64,000 nucleotides of DNA from Bacteroidales bacterium (GTDB taxonomy: Bacteria; Bacteroidota; Bacteroidia; Bacteroidales; UBA932), in contig JAFZDJ010000019.1 of assembly GCA_017561265.1 (NCBI GenBank), positions 1 to 64,000 of the forward strand. Reading direction: 5' to 3'. Made by a program: the position numbers and the translations under genes. Numbering within the stretch: the first letter of the stretch is position 1; every line of letters begins with the position of its first letter. Under the pieces are notes generated by a model. It did not search any database, was not told the DNA's origin, and saw only the letters and a list, made by a program, of their open reading frames with translations. Positions 17,608 through 27,700 of this stretch are shown piece after piece.

Positions 17608-18618
17608 ATGGCTGAAATGAATGATATCGTAAAGCTTGCTGTTGATGCCTACAAGGGCTGTGTAGAAAAGTATTCCGTAGGTCAGTCCCAGGACGCTATC
17701 CGTCAGGCTCTGATCGAAGCCAACAACGGCAAGACTACTCTCAATTATAAGGACATTCGTGATGGCAACTGCAAGGGTCTGTTTACTCTGCTTGAAACTA
17801 TTCTGAGTCAGACTGTTGTTTCCGGCCTGCAGGGTGACGAATATTTCAATGCACTTTGCGAATTCAGAAATATCGCAGAAGGTGATCAGAATGTATTTGT
17901 TGTTAATGATAACAACCTGTTTGTTGTTGCCGAAGCCGCGGACGGTACCCAGGGTATTCGTCGTCAGAGACTTGGCGGTGCTACCGAAGCGACTATTCCT
18001 ACTTCCCTGAAGGTTGTAAGAATTTACGAAGAACTGAATCGTGTGCTTTCCGGTCGTGTAGACTTCAATACTTTCATCAACAGAGTTGCTGAATCTTTCC
18101 GTCAGAAGCTTCTGAATGATGTATATACTCTGTGGAGTGGTGCGACTGCCGATCAGCTTGGTGGTACTACATATTTCCCCACTGCTGGTGCATACAATGA
18201 AGACGCACTGCTTGATCTGATCTCTCATGTGGAAGCGGCTGCCGGCGGCAAGAAGGCAACCATCGTAGGTACTATGAAGGCTGTAAGAAATCTGGCTGCG
18301 TCCATTCAGAGTGATTCCGCTAAGGAAGACCTGTATAACCTCGGTTATTATGGCAAGTTCTACGGCACTCCCGTTGTAGTAACTCCTCAGCGTCACAAGG
18401 TTGGCTCCACTGAATTTGTGATGGACGACGATGTACTTACTATTATTGCCGGTGATGACAAGCCTATCAAGGTAGTTTACGAAGGCGATCCTATTGTTCT
18501 AATGGGCGATCCCATGCAGAATGCAGACTTCACCCAGGAATACCTCTATGGTGAAAAGTACGGTATGGGTATTGTTCTCGCTAATAATACCGGTATCGGT
18601 CGTTACGAGATGGCGTAA
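17608..18618 (+). CDS. Major capsid protein
   Basis: 336 aa, ATG after AAAGGAGG. Assigned from position (downstream of protease and decoration genes, upstream of connectors), length, strong codon bias, and its own terminator. The sequence fits a HK97-fold coat: an N-terminal helical arm, central spine, and a C-terminal beta segment with YGEKYGMGIVLAN. It is probably the most abundant protein of the virion. Confidence 0.85.
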   Translation: MAEMNDIVKLAVDAYKGCVEKYSVGQSQDAIRQALIEANNGKTTLNYKDIRDGNCKGLFTLLETILSQTVVSGLQGDEYFNALCEFRNIAEGDQNVFVVNDNNLFVVAEAADGTQGIRRQRLGGATEATIPTSLKVVRIYEELNRVLSGRVDFNTFINRVAESFRQKLLNDVYTLWSGATADQLGGTTYFPTAGAYNEDALLDLISHVEAAAGGKKATIVGTMKAVRNLAASIQSDSAKEDLYNLGYYGKFYGTPVVVTPQRHKVGSTEFVMDDDVLTIIAGDDKPIKVVYEGDPIVLMGDPMQNADFTQEYLYGEKYGMGIVLANNTGIGRYEMA

Positions 18619-18637
18619 TAAAGAATAATTAAAGATG

Positions 18638-18670
18638 ACTTCGGTGCAGTTTTCCTGTGCCGAAGTTTTC
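18638..18670 (+). terminator. Intrinsic terminator after the major capsid gene
   Basis: The stem ACTTCGGTGCAG with CTGTGCCGAAGT (12 bp with two G-T pairs) runs straight into TTTT. Confidence 0.8.
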
Positions 18671-18691
18671 ATATGAAAGAAAGGATGCAAT

Positions 18692-19246
18692 ATGGCAAAT
18701 AACTCAAAAGACAAAGCAAAGAAGGTTGATACGGAAGTTGATACTGAATCTGTAACCAACACGGTATCGGAAGATATTGAGGATAAGAAGCCGGTGACGG
18801 TTAATGATATCGATCCGACACAGTATGTTGTGGTGCGAAATGGATTCCACGGCAAGCTTGTTTACAAAAGTCAGCGAACCGGTGAGGTCTTTGTATGGGA
18901 TGGATTTGGATCTGAACAGGAAATGGAGCTGAGAGAACTCCGCAATGTGAAGAACTCTCACAAGAAATTTTTCATCAATAACTGGTTCATGTTTGATGAG
19001 AGCTGGATTCCTGATTATCTTGGGGTGAAGCAGTTTTACAAAAACGCTCTCGATATCGATCACTTTGATGACATTTTTTCTCTTTCCGTAAACAAATTGA
19101 AAGAAAAGATTACAGCTCTTTCTAATGGTCAGAAGAAAACTGTTGCCTATCGAGCAAAAGAACTGATTGCTGATGGGGTGATTGATTCCAGAAAAGTGAT
19201 TGCTGTACTGGAAGAAACTCTTGAAGTTGATCTGATCGAGAAGTAA
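18692..19246 (+). CDS. Head-tail connector region protein
   Basis: 184 aa, ATG after AAAGGATG. A charged disordered N-terminal ~45 residues is followed by a small beta-rich domain (VVRNGFHGKLVYKSQRTGEV) and a helical C terminus. The position right after the capsid gene suggests a head completion or neck protein; no family motif identified. Confidence 0.55.
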   Translation: MANNSKDKAKKVDTEVDTESVTNTVSEDIEDKKPVTVNDIDPTQYVVVRNGFHGKLVYKSQRTGEVFVWDGFGSEQEMELRELRNVKNSHKKFFINNWFMFDESWIPDYLGVKQFYKNALDIDHFDDIFSLSVNKLKEKITALSNGQKKTVAYRAKELIADGVIDSRKVIAVLEETLEVDLIEK

Positions 19247-19258
19247 TGGAGGGGATCT

Positions 19259-19708
19259 ATGGGTATCTCTTATGATCTCTTCACAAAAGCATTTCTTGAT
19301 AAAATAACAGACTACGATTTACATCAGCTTGAAGATCCTTATAGAACTGACATGGTTGATGGATATATGAGACGAGCCCTTGTTGATTTCAGAAAGAACT
19401 GCACTTACGATCTGCTATCGGCAGCAAATGATGTTGAAAGGTGTTTTATGCTTGATGTGAATCAGTCCGACCTTCTTGAAATCGTTGAGATTGTTTCTGA
19501 AGGTATGGTTGTACAGTGGCTGAAACCTTATCTTTACCGCCAAGAAATTCTGGAGAATGTACTGAATACGAAAGATTTTACGACATATTCTCCTGCTGAA
19601 TTGCTTCTGCGAATCGGAAACACATATGAACGAGTTCAGAAAAACTATATTCAGATGATACGTGAATACAGTTACAATCATGGTGATCTTACGGAGCTGC
19701 ATTTATGA
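19259..19708 (+). CDS. Head-tail connector/adaptor protein (putative)
   Basis: 149 aa, GGAGG upstream. Mostly helical, with a conserved-looking core, SEGMVVQWLKPYLYRQEILE, then NVLNTKDFTTYSP, known from connector-cluster proteins of Clostridia siphoviruses. It overlaps the next gene by 4 nt, indicating coupled translation. Role by context. Confidence 0.6.
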   Translation: MGISYDLFTKAFLDKITDYDLHQLEDPYRTDMVDGYMRRALVDFRKNCTYDLLSAANDVERCFMLDVNQSDLLEIVEIVSEGMVVQWLKPYLYRQEILENVLNTKDFTTYSPAELLLRIGNTYERVQKNYIQMIREYSYNHGDLTELHL

Positions 19709-20061
19709 GGAGAATGACATCTGTGGGTATTGAAATTGATGAACGGTTCATTGCGAACTATTTCCAAACCCTTATAAACAGTTTCTTCAAAATATTACCG
19801 ATTCGGGAACAGGGAGAAATATCGCTTAGTACATATATGCGAAGTCTGCAGATGGAACTTTTAGGGTTTGACAATCTCGTTTACGCCATTGATTATGATT
19901 CTTCGTATATGACATTATTGTCCATACTTCAGTACCTTATTGATAATCCTGATATACCTATTCCGGATGTAAAACGGGAAGTTTTCAGAGCGATACGTAT
20001 CTGCAACAGATTGTATGACAAACACTTTGGAACTTCTGGTAAGGAGGATGTGTTGCCATGA
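19705..20061 (+). CDS. Hypothetical connector-cluster protein
   Basis: 118 aa, start ATG overlapping the previous stop (ATGA). All-helical appearance. Located between putative connector genes and overlapping the next ATG by 4 nt. A neck or stopper role is possible from context only. Confidence 0.5.
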   Translation: MRRMTSVGIEIDERFIANYFQTLINSFFKILPIREQGEISLSTYMRSLQMELLGFDNLVYAIDYDSSYMTLLSILQYLIDNPDIPIPDVKREVFRAIRICNRLYDKHFGTSGKEDVLP

Positions 20062-20807
20062 GTATTTGGGATACATACGACAGCAGGTTTATGATAAAAG
20101 GAGGATGTGTGCGAGAGGCTGTACAGCGACGCACCTTTCGGACAATCCACGATAAAGTTGTTGACTCTCTTTCGTATGAGGCTGTTGAGATAGATGGTTT
20201 GGCGCGAGAAGCAGCTATATTAAGTTCTGACGATTTTGCATCAAAGACAATCATATCGCTTCCGGGAGAGAAACTTCATCACGGTGGTCTTGTTAGCTGG
20301 AACCACAGTTTCTGGCTTATTTCCGAGTGCGATGTTCAGGATCCGGTTTATGCAAAAGGAAAAATGATTCGCTGCAACCATCTTCTGAAATGGGTATCTG
20401 TGGATGGAGATATTCATGAACAATGGTGCAGAGTCGAAGATGGCACAGAGTATAAAAACGGTGAATATGAGGACAGAGAATTTATAGTTACACGCGGTGA
20501 TACACGTATTGCGATTACGATTGCAAAAAACAAACATACTGTTCTGTTAAACCGGGAAAGCAGATTTTTGATCGATGATCCTGATGCGGAACACAAGTTG
20601 GCATATCAGCTTACAAAGCCGCTAAAAACAGGTAACGTATATGGTAGGAATGGAGTATATCGGTTTATACTGCAGGAGGTGATGTCAACGGATGATGATT
20701 GTCATGAGCTGGGTATTGCAGATTACTACAAGTATTATGAGCGTGAAAATGTAACTGAAGAGGATTCTGAAAATCATGGAACTACAACGAAAGAGGGGTG
20801 GATCTGA
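20058..20807 (+). CDS. Hypothetical neck/head-completion protein
   Basis: 249 aa, ATG behind AAGGAGGATG. Mixed beta-rich sequence; the segment LHHGGLVSWNHSFWLISECD looks like a conserved core. An acidic tail. Sits in an overlapping run of connector genes, so a stopper or tail-completion function is likely, but no motif proves it. Confidence 0.5.
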   Translation: MSIWDTYDSRFMIKGGCVREAVQRRTFRTIHDKVVDSLSYEAVEIDGLAREAAILSSDDFASKTIISLPGEKLHHGGLVSWNHSFWLISECDVQDPVYAKGKMIRCNHLLKWVSVDGDIHEQWCRVEDGTEYKNGEYEDREFIVTRGDTRIAITIAKNKHTVLLNRESRFLIDDPDAEHKLAYQLTKPLKTGNVYGRNGVYRFILQEVMSTDDDCHELGIADYYKYYERENVTEEDSENHGTTTKEGWI

Positions 20808-21314
20808 TTGCAGCTCGAAGAATTTTATGATTATAAAAACAAGCTCGTAGAAGATTTGCTAACAAATGAGGAAATTGTTCGTCTGATTGCTGATACCCTT
20901 CCGATTTTTGAGAAGCACGAATCACGAAAGCTCGTATATACACAGGTCTTCCCTATGGAGTACATTCCAGACACTATTGAGGATGGAAAAACTTTCATTT
21001 GCATTGATGTAGATATTCAAAAGGCGGACGGTTCTACATTTCTATTTCCGGTTTTATATGTATGGGTATTTGCACACAGAAGCAGGCTCATACTTTCAGA
21101 AGGTGGGTTACGAATAGACAAACTATGTTCTGAAATTGCTAAAACAATAAATGGAAGCCGCAAGTATGGACTTGGTGAATTGAATCTGCATTCTGTTAGA
21201 AGGTTTGTCCCAATGACAGATTATTATGGTAAGGTTTTAACTTTCCATGCTAAAGATTTTAATAGACTGTATGATTCAAATAAACCGATTCCTTCCAACA
21301 GAAAGATCACATAA
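20808..21314 (+). CDS. Putative tail terminator/completion protein
   Basis: 168 aa, TTG start directly after the previous stop, with GAGGGGTGG upstream. An alpha/beta sequence of the size of tail terminators, in the slot between neck genes and tail tube. Its stop overlaps the next ATG (TAATG). Function inferred from order. Confidence 0.5.
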   Translation: MQLEEFYDYKNKLVEDLLTNEEIVRLIADTLPIFEKHESRKLVYTQVFPMEYIPDTIEDGKTFICIDVDIQKADGSTFLFPVLYVWVFAHRSRLILSEGGLRIDKLCSEIAKTINGSRKYGLGELNLHSVRRFVPMTDYYGKVLTFHAKDFNRLYDSNKPIPSNRKIT

Positions 21315-22030
21315 TGGCAATACAAAATCTTCTTTATAAACATACATTTCCTGTAAACGACTATATACAGGTTGTTGTTCCTTCAGTAGGACAGGTGCTT
21401 GAATGTGAAGATTCGTATTACCATCTTGTAACGGTATTTACTGCAATGCCTATTGATCTTATGGTTCCACTCTCAGACGCAGGAATTGATTTCACAAAAA
21501 TCAATGAATACGAATTGTTTTTACTTTTATTCCCGGGAATACAAAAGGATGATACAAGCCTCATCCTCGGGGATCTGGATCTTAGTAAATTTCATACAGC
21601 GATCAATGAACAGAATGGAAAGATCATCCTTGAAGACTCTTCTTCAGGCATCAAAATTGATCGTTCGATTCATAGTTTGATTGCTTCTGCTCTTCGCAAA
21701 ATGCACCATCTTGAAAAGAATCGAAAAAAGCCTGCAAACGAAGAAACAAAAAAATACATGATTGAACGGGCAAAAGCAAAAGCCCAAAGACGAAATAGCC
21801 GTACAACAGATTCAGAACTTGAATCGCTAATTGTTTCAATGGTAAATACGGAGCAATACAAATATGATTTTGAGGGGACACGAGAACTCTCCATTTATCA
21901 ATTTAATGAATGCGTCCGGCAAGTTATAAAGAAAGTTGATTATGACAATAGAATGTACGGTATCTATAGCGGCACAATCAGTGCCAAGGAAATGAGTCAG
22001 GATGATTTGAACTGGCTCTCACATAAATGA
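21314..22030 (+). CDS. Hypothetical tail-module protein
   Basis: 238 aa, start overlapping the previous stop by 1 nt. An N-terminal alpha/beta part is followed by a Lys/Arg-rich helical segment (res ~135-165) and another helical domain. It is immediately upstream of the tail tube gene. It could be a tail assembly factor; no recognised family. Confidence 0.45.
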   Translation: MAIQNLLYKHTFPVNDYIQVVVPSVGQVLECEDSYYHLVTVFTAMPIDLMVPLSDAGIDFTKINEYELFLLLFPGIQKDDTSLILGDLDLSKFHTAINEQNGKIILEDSSSGIKIDRSIHSLIASALRKMHHLEKNRKKPANEETKKYMIERAKAKAQRRNSRTTDSELESLIVSMVNTEQYKYDFEGTRELSIYQFNECVRQVIKKVDYDNRMYGIYSGTISAKEMSQDDLNWLSHK

Positions 22031-22049
22031 CATATAGGAGGAAAAGCGA

Positions 22050-22832
22050 ATGCTTGATGTTACAATTACCAGTCTCGAAACTATTACTGCGTTTGATGTC
22101 GTAACCGGTAACTACAAGTTTACTCTGGACGAACTGCAGAACGCAACTATTGCCAATTCTGAAGAAAAGACTGAAATCACCGGTAAGGGCGGGAGAAAGC
22201 TCAGCTCTCTGAAGAGAAATAAGTCTGTGGTTATCAGCGGTACCAATGGTCTTGTTTCTGGTGGGCTTCTGGAAACTCAGGTTGGCGGTACTTTTGAAAA
22301 TAAGGCTACTGAAGTTCTGTGGACTGATTATCTGACCGTAACCGGAAATGCAGCCACTACTACATACAAAGCAACCGGTACCGCTGGTGCTGAAATCGAA
22401 GCTGTTTATATCAAGAACAGCGATAATACAATGGGTACGGAGCTGACTCAGGATGCTACTGCTGCGGATGGTAAGTTTGCATATGCGCCTGAAACTAAGG
22501 CTCTTACTTTCTCTAATGTAGATGACAATACCGAAATTGTCGTATATTACAAGAGAAAGATTGTAGCCGATGTACTCGATAATGAAAGTGATTCTTATTC
22601 CGGTAAGTGTGAACTGTTCATTGACGCTCTTGCTGAAGATAAGTGTTCTAATGTATATCGTGTACAGATTCATGTGCCCAAGGCAGACTTCTCCGGCGAA
22701 TTCTCCCTTGAAATGGGTGACAATCAGACTGTTCATGCCTTTGAAGCGGAAGCCCTTGCTGGTGCTTGTGGTGCTGGCGGCCAGCTCTGGACTTATACTA
22801 TCTTCGGGGCTAATGCCGAAGATGCTGCTTAA
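22050..22832 (+). CDS. Major tail tube protein
   Basis: 260 aa, ATG after AGGAGG. Beta-rich with an N-terminal strand pattern typical of siphovirus tube proteins and a central insertion (~res 85-175) that resembles a surface Ig-like/decorating domain. Strong codon bias points to high expression, as expected for the tube. The position before the chaperone-type genes and tape measure supports the call. Stop overlaps the next ATG (TAATG). Confidence 0.75.
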   Translation: MLDVTITSLETITAFDVVTGNYKFTLDELQNATIANSEEKTEITGKGGRKLSSLKRNKSVVISGTNGLVSGGLLETQVGGTFENKATEVLWTDYLTVTGNAATTTYKATGTAGAEIEAVYIKNSDNTMGTELTQDATAADGKFAYAPETKALTFSNVDDNTEIVVYYKRKIVADVLDNESDSYSGKCELFIDALAEDKCSNVYRVQIHVPKADFSGEFSLEMGDNQTVHAFEAEALAGACGAGGQLWTYTIFGANAEDAA

Positions 22833-23014
22833 TGGCTAAAGTGATAAAGGTGTGTAAGGTGTGCGGAAAGGAATATGAAGCCTGCCGCACACTAAAACCA
22901 AGCGACGGTACTTTTCGCTGGCAGGATGTGGCTTGCTGCAGAGAACATGGCTCTATATATCTGGAAGCAGTCATGAAGTCCAGAAACATACCTCATGAAA
23001 AGAAAGAAAACTGA
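22832..23014 (+). CDS. Small zinc-ribbon protein
   Basis: 60 aa. Two Cys pairs/His, CKVCGKEYEAC and CCREHG, should bind one zinc. Basic N terminus. Start overlaps the tail tube stop, and a terminator follows. Function unknown; a regulatory or DNA-binding role is plausible. Confidence 0.65.
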   Translation: MAKVIKVCKVCGKEYEACRTLKPSDGTFRWQDVACCREHGSIYLEAVMKSRNIPHEKKEN

Positions 23015-23020
23015 CAAATA

Positions 23021-23053
23021 GGCTGTGCCTCATCTGAGGTGCAGCCATTTTTT
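23021..23053 (+). terminator. Intrinsic terminator after tail tube unit
   Basis: A 12-bp stem, GGCTGTGCCTCA with TGAGGTGCAGCC (two G-T pairs), tight 2-nt loop, then ATTTTTT. Confidence 0.85.
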
Positions 23054-23068
23054 CACGAAAGGGATTAT

Positions 23069-23530
23069 ATGGCAGATACAATACATCTCGTATTTGATTC
23101 GGATACGATAGATGCATATTCAGAGTATTATTTTTCCATACACCGCAAAGCTCATAAAAGACCGATTGCGCATCCGTATCATGAATCGATAAATGAATGG
23201 ATGATAATGAAGCGGCCAATGATGAATGCACTAAAGGGTAAATGGAAGGATTTCATAGTTTGGTTTATTGAAAAACAAGGTTATGCTAACCTACACATTC
23301 CCCAATGTGAAATGGAATTTATTACATATTACTACACGAATAGACGGCATGATATCGATAACTCCGTGCCGAAATTTATTTTGGATGGTTTTTGTGAAAG
23401 CGGATTTATTGTCGATGACGACCACAAACATATTCAGAAGCTTACGCTGCGATGCGGAGTTGATACAGAACGCCCCCGAACAGAAATAATCGTAAATATT
23501 ATTAACAATAAAGAAATAAAGGAGAATTAA
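23069..23530 (+). CDS. RusA-family Holliday junction resolvase (putative)
   Basis: 153 aa, ATG at 23069 after AAAGGG. The signature RRHDIDNSVPKFILDGF ... FIVDDD carries the Asp residues (D-x-D-N and DD) that bind metal in RusA-type endonucleases. Length is close to the family's ~120-140. It would cut branched DNA before or during packaging. Unusually, it lies inside the tail gene run instead of the replication module. Confidence 0.75.
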   Translation: MADTIHLVFDSDTIDAYSEYYFSIHRKAHKRPIAHPYHESINEWMIMKRPMMNALKGKWKDFIVWFIEKQGYANLHIPQCEMEFITYYYTNRRHDIDNSVPKFILDGFCESGFIVDDDHKHIQKLTLRCGVDTERPRTEIIVNIINNKEIKEN

Positions 23531-23532
23531 AG

Positions 23533-24135
23533 ATGGCTAAGACAAAGAGAATTTCTGTAAATGGATTTGAAAAGGTTATGAAAACAACATATGAACCTAT
23601 GGAAACATTTGAGTGGAATGGGCTTGAAGTAACAGTATGCAAAACACTTTCACTGAAAGATATGATTACTTTTGTAAACAGTGTTGTAAATTCTTGCTTT
23701 GTAGGTGAGGCTGATGTGTACACTCCTGAAGCAAAAGAATTTGCGGTGAAAACCTGTATTCTTGAAAAATACGCAAATTTTACAATGCCTGCAAATGCTG
23801 AATTACAGTATGACTTGATTTACCGTACTGATATTGTCAAAACCGTGTGTGCCCATATCAATATGGAGCAGCTCAATGAGATTCTTTCTGCAATCGACAG
23901 TAAGGTAAACGCAATGGTGCGGACAAACGTAAAGACCATGGAACTGCAGATCAAAAATGTTTACGATCAGCTCGATCAGATGAGTGATCGTATGCAAGAA
24001 CTATTCGGCTCTTTTTCTTCTGAAGATATGAAGAATGTTACCACGGCATTGCTCGGAGGTAAGATGGATGAAGAAAAGGTCGTACAGGCATTCCTTAAAC
24101 ACAAGATGACAGCTTCTTCCGGTAAATCTGTATGA
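23533..24135 (+). CDS. Tail assembly chaperone-type protein (putative)
   Basis: 200 aa, GGAG upstream. N-terminal beta-rich half, then a long helical part (res ~110-190). Place and size fit the chaperone gene found upstream of tape measure genes. I saw no clear slippery frameshift site; the next gene starts in a 4-nt overlap with its own ATG. Confidence 0.55.
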   Translation: MAKTKRISVNGFEKVMKTTYEPMETFEWNGLEVTVCKTLSLKDMITFVNSVVNSCFVGEADVYTPEAKEFAVKTCILEKYANFTMPANAELQYDLIYRTDIVKTVCAHINMEQLNEILSAIDSKVNAMVRTNVKTMELQIKNVYDQLDQMSDRMQELFGSFSSEDMKNVTTALLGGKMDEEKVVQAFLKHKMTASSGKSV

Positions 24136-24728
24136 AAGACAAAGATATTTTATCAAAACTAAAAACATGGTCAAGGAGTAATACAGGGAAACAACGGATT
24201 CAGGGACATATTGATGATGTTCGTTCTGGGAAAATCGGACAAGGTGGTTCGGGCGATAAGATTATTACTTTCAAAGATATGGAACTGGCAGCACAGCAGA
24301 TGATTCGAATTCTGCAGAATATGGCTTCCATTCATAAATTACCTGCGTCTGTCCTCGACCATTTCAATACGCTGGCATATTCAAGTCCCATTCGAATGCC
24401 GAATGGTATGTATCGGACAGATATATATTTCAAAGACGATCTGAGCAGAATGTCGCTTCTTGCAATTCACGGAAGACAAAAGGGTCAGAGAACCGGTATG
24501 GGTATTGAAAATATCGTGTCTTTGTTTGATACCGGTTATTTGGCGCAGGATACGGTGTTTGGTATGTGGGATGGTCATGAAGCTCTCGGACCTATTGAAA
24601 GTCTGCGAGGACGACCTGGAAAACGTTTTATGAGAAAGGCAATTGAAGCATTTAATTTGGAATGCGGAGAAAAATATGCTGTTGAAGCAATGATTTCAGC
24701 CGATCAAGATTTCTATGGAGAAAATTGA
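24132..24728 (+). CDS. Hypothetical protein before tape measure
   Basis: 198 aa, ATG overlapping the previous stop. Basic N terminus, then an alpha/beta sequence with conserved-looking PIRMPNGMYRTDIYFKDDL. It sits between the chaperone-type gene and the tape measure and may be a second tail assembly factor. No family recognised. Confidence 0.5.
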   Translation: MKDKDILSKLKTWSRSNTGKQRIQGHIDDVRSGKIGQGGSGDKIITFKDMELAAQQMIRILQNMASIHKLPASVLDHFNTLAYSSPIRMPNGMYRTDIYFKDDLSRMSLLAIHGRQKGQRTGMGIENIVSLFDTGYLAQDTVFGMWDGHEALGPIESLRGRPGKRFMRKAIEAFNLECGEKYAVEAMISADQDFYGEN

Positions 24729-24768
24729 CCGGTTTTATTTATACCAATAAAGAAAGGCAGGTGGTTTT

Positions 24769-27700
24769 ATGGCTGATATTTCGTTACTGTTTGACGTTGC
24801 CGGTGGTACTTCGATTGATAAAGGAAGCGGCAAACTAATCAAAGAACAGCTTGCTGGTATTATCAGGAATATCAATGAGTCTCCACTGCAGATAAAGGTT
24901 CAGGCAGACGAAACATCACTGCAGGCATTTGGAGCCAGGATACAGGAAATCACCAGCTCCATAGGTTCTGTTAAGGCTATCGATCTGAATAGTGCAGAAC
25001 TTGTATCCGGGATGCGTTCGGTGGCTCAGATTGCTACTGCGATAGGTGGTGCTACTGAAACGTGGCAGAGAATGGATGTCACTCTCGATTCTATTTCCGA
25101 AGACTTAACTGCTCTTCAGAATCTACTAACAGATATAACGAAGGCACTTCCCCGCACCGGCTCTGCTCTTGAGAGGATGGCGGCAGCCGACTCTTCTGGA
25201 CTGGATGACTTAATTCGTAAGCTGGAAGAACTTCGAGAACTCATCGTACAGATCAATGATAAAAATTTCAGTGTAACCAATGTATTTGAATACAAAAAGG
25301 GCTCCGGAGGCGGTACTGAAGAACTTGAATTATACCGGACGCGAGCACTCGAAACACTTCGCGTTGTCAATATGTTGTCTGACGAGATGTCCCGTGTCTC
25401 TAACAATGCAGGTACCAGTGCAGCATTTGCCAAAGCTCTCACGACATCTGGCGAATTTAATAATTTCTGGTCGTTATCTGAGAAATTCAAAGGAACGGAC
25501 TACTATACTGGAGAGATTGCCGGAGCTTCTACAATCGCATCCCTGAATAAGATCATTGGTTTGCTCAGTGAGTATATGCGTGTCTATGGAGCTATATTGA
25601 CCCAAGCACGGAGTGGTGGTGTTGATACTATCATTCCCGATACATCCGGACTTGATCGGGCGATCCAGCAGATTGAAGCATATGATGCCAGAGCCAAGGC
25701 AGTAGAAAAAACATTCACAGATGCCGCAAGAGCGGCTGCAGGACTGAACACTCCTGAGAATACGGGAGCAGAACGTGTACTTCAGGATACAACATCACAG
25801 GCAAATCGTGTACGTGAACTCTGTTCCGAGATTTCTGGAATGTTTGATGCTCTGCGTGGTAAAATTCTGGAAACCTTTGATTTTTCTTCTGTTCCTATGG
25901 ATATTTCCGGTATCAAATCTGTTATTGAACAAATCAAGAAGGAATTTGACGGAATAGAAATTCGTGTCGGCGCAGGAAGTACAGACAGTTCTGGCAGTAC
26001 AAAGAAGAGAGGTGGATCTGGAGGTCGGAAGAAAGGCACAGATCCTGTAAAGGCCGAGGAAGATGCGGCATGGAAATCGTATCTGGCGTGGCAGGAAGCG
26101 GAAGAAAAGAAGCAGGCTGAAATTGAAGAATCGTGGTTGGAACGTCAATCGATCCTTCAGAAAGAAGAAGCTGCTATCGAAGCTGCTGCTCGTAAAGAAA
26201 TCGAAGCATACGAGAAAGTTGAAGATGCCAGAGAAAAAGCCGCTGAGAAGGCTGCACTGGAAGCTGAAAATGCACGACAGCGCGAAGCGGACGCTGCTGA
26301 AAAAGCGGCGAGGGTTCAGGAAGCTGCGGCAGAACGAGCAGCCAAGGAAGCGGAAACAGAAGAAATTCGCAGACTGAATCTTCTGAAGCAATCACAGGAT
26401 TTGCTGAATTCCATGCAGTCAAAACAGACGAAGTGGAGTGGAGCCAGTGAGAACGATGTTGCTAATATTAAAGCTTATGTAATCGATCTATCTGAAGCCC
26501 GTGAGCAATTTGATGCTGGGACACTTTCGGCAGATGATTTTCAGATGAAGTTGTTGGAGCTGAAGAATCGTTTTGCAGAATATGTCGGGGCGGTACGTGA
26601 GGCGAGTGAGGACACTTCTGTTCTTACCAAGGGGACGCAGGCGCATGGAGCTGCGCTACAGTCCACTGAAAGACTTCTCCGAACAGCAAATGATGCTTTA
26701 GTAAAATATACAGCGGCAAAAGATGGAAAATCTGATGTTGATTACAAGAAGATAGAATCCTATGCTTCTGCATTAACAGAACTCCGAAATCGTTTGATAT
26801 ACGGTACGATAACACAAAAAGAATTCAATGATGAAATAAGTGTATTACGCAGTGGTATTACCGGATCTATATCAAAGATCAAGGAAGCTGGGGAAGCCAC
26901 ACTCACATGGAGTGAACGGTATGGTAATCTAACGCAGAAGTTTGCTGAATGGTTTAGTGTTGCCAGAGTAGTCTCTTTTCTGTATCAGCAGATGCAACGG
27001 ATGGTAAATTCTGTCGTAGAACTTGATATAGCAATGACAGAACTTCGCAAGGTTACGGACGAAACAGATGCCGCATACGATAGATTTCTTACAAATGCTG
27101 CTTTGAGAACGAAAGCTCTCGGCGCATCGTTGACGGATGTTGTGACATCTACGGCCGATTTTGCTCGTCTTGGCTATTCTCTCGGAGAAGCGGAACATAT
27201 GGCGGATGCGGCTATTGTTTATAAAAATGTCGGTGACGGAATTGAAGACATCAACCAAGCTTCTGAGAGTATTATTGCAACAATGCAGGCATTTGGTATT
27301 GAAGCCAATTATGTCATGGCGATTGTTGATAAATTTAATGCAATAGGTAATAAATTCGCAATCTCATCTGGTGGTGTAGGAGATGCTCTTCTCCGCTCTG
27401 CTGCTGCAATGCACTCCGCTGGAAATACGATTGATGAAACAGTTGCTCTAATTGCTGCTGCGAATACAATCGTACAGAATCCCGATACTGTCGGTACGAC
27501 ATTAAAGACGGTATCCATGTATCTTCGGGCGGCTAAAACCGAGGCGGAAGAAGCAGGAGAAAGTACAGATGGTATGGCTTCCAGCGTTTCTGAACTCAGA
27601 CAAGAGATTCTCGATCTGACCGGACAAAGAGTGGATATTCAGATTGATGAAAATACTTTCAAAGGTACATACCAAATACTTAAAGAATTATCCTCTGTAT

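Noticed and set aside
16120..18396. 758-codon antisense ORF over protease, decoration and capsid genes
   Set aside because: It crosses three real genes and reflects their codon bias; no start signal or motif.
23533..24728. Programmed frameshift making G/GT-type tail chaperones
   Set aside because: No clear slippery heptamer near the 4-nt overlap, and the second gene has its own ATG.
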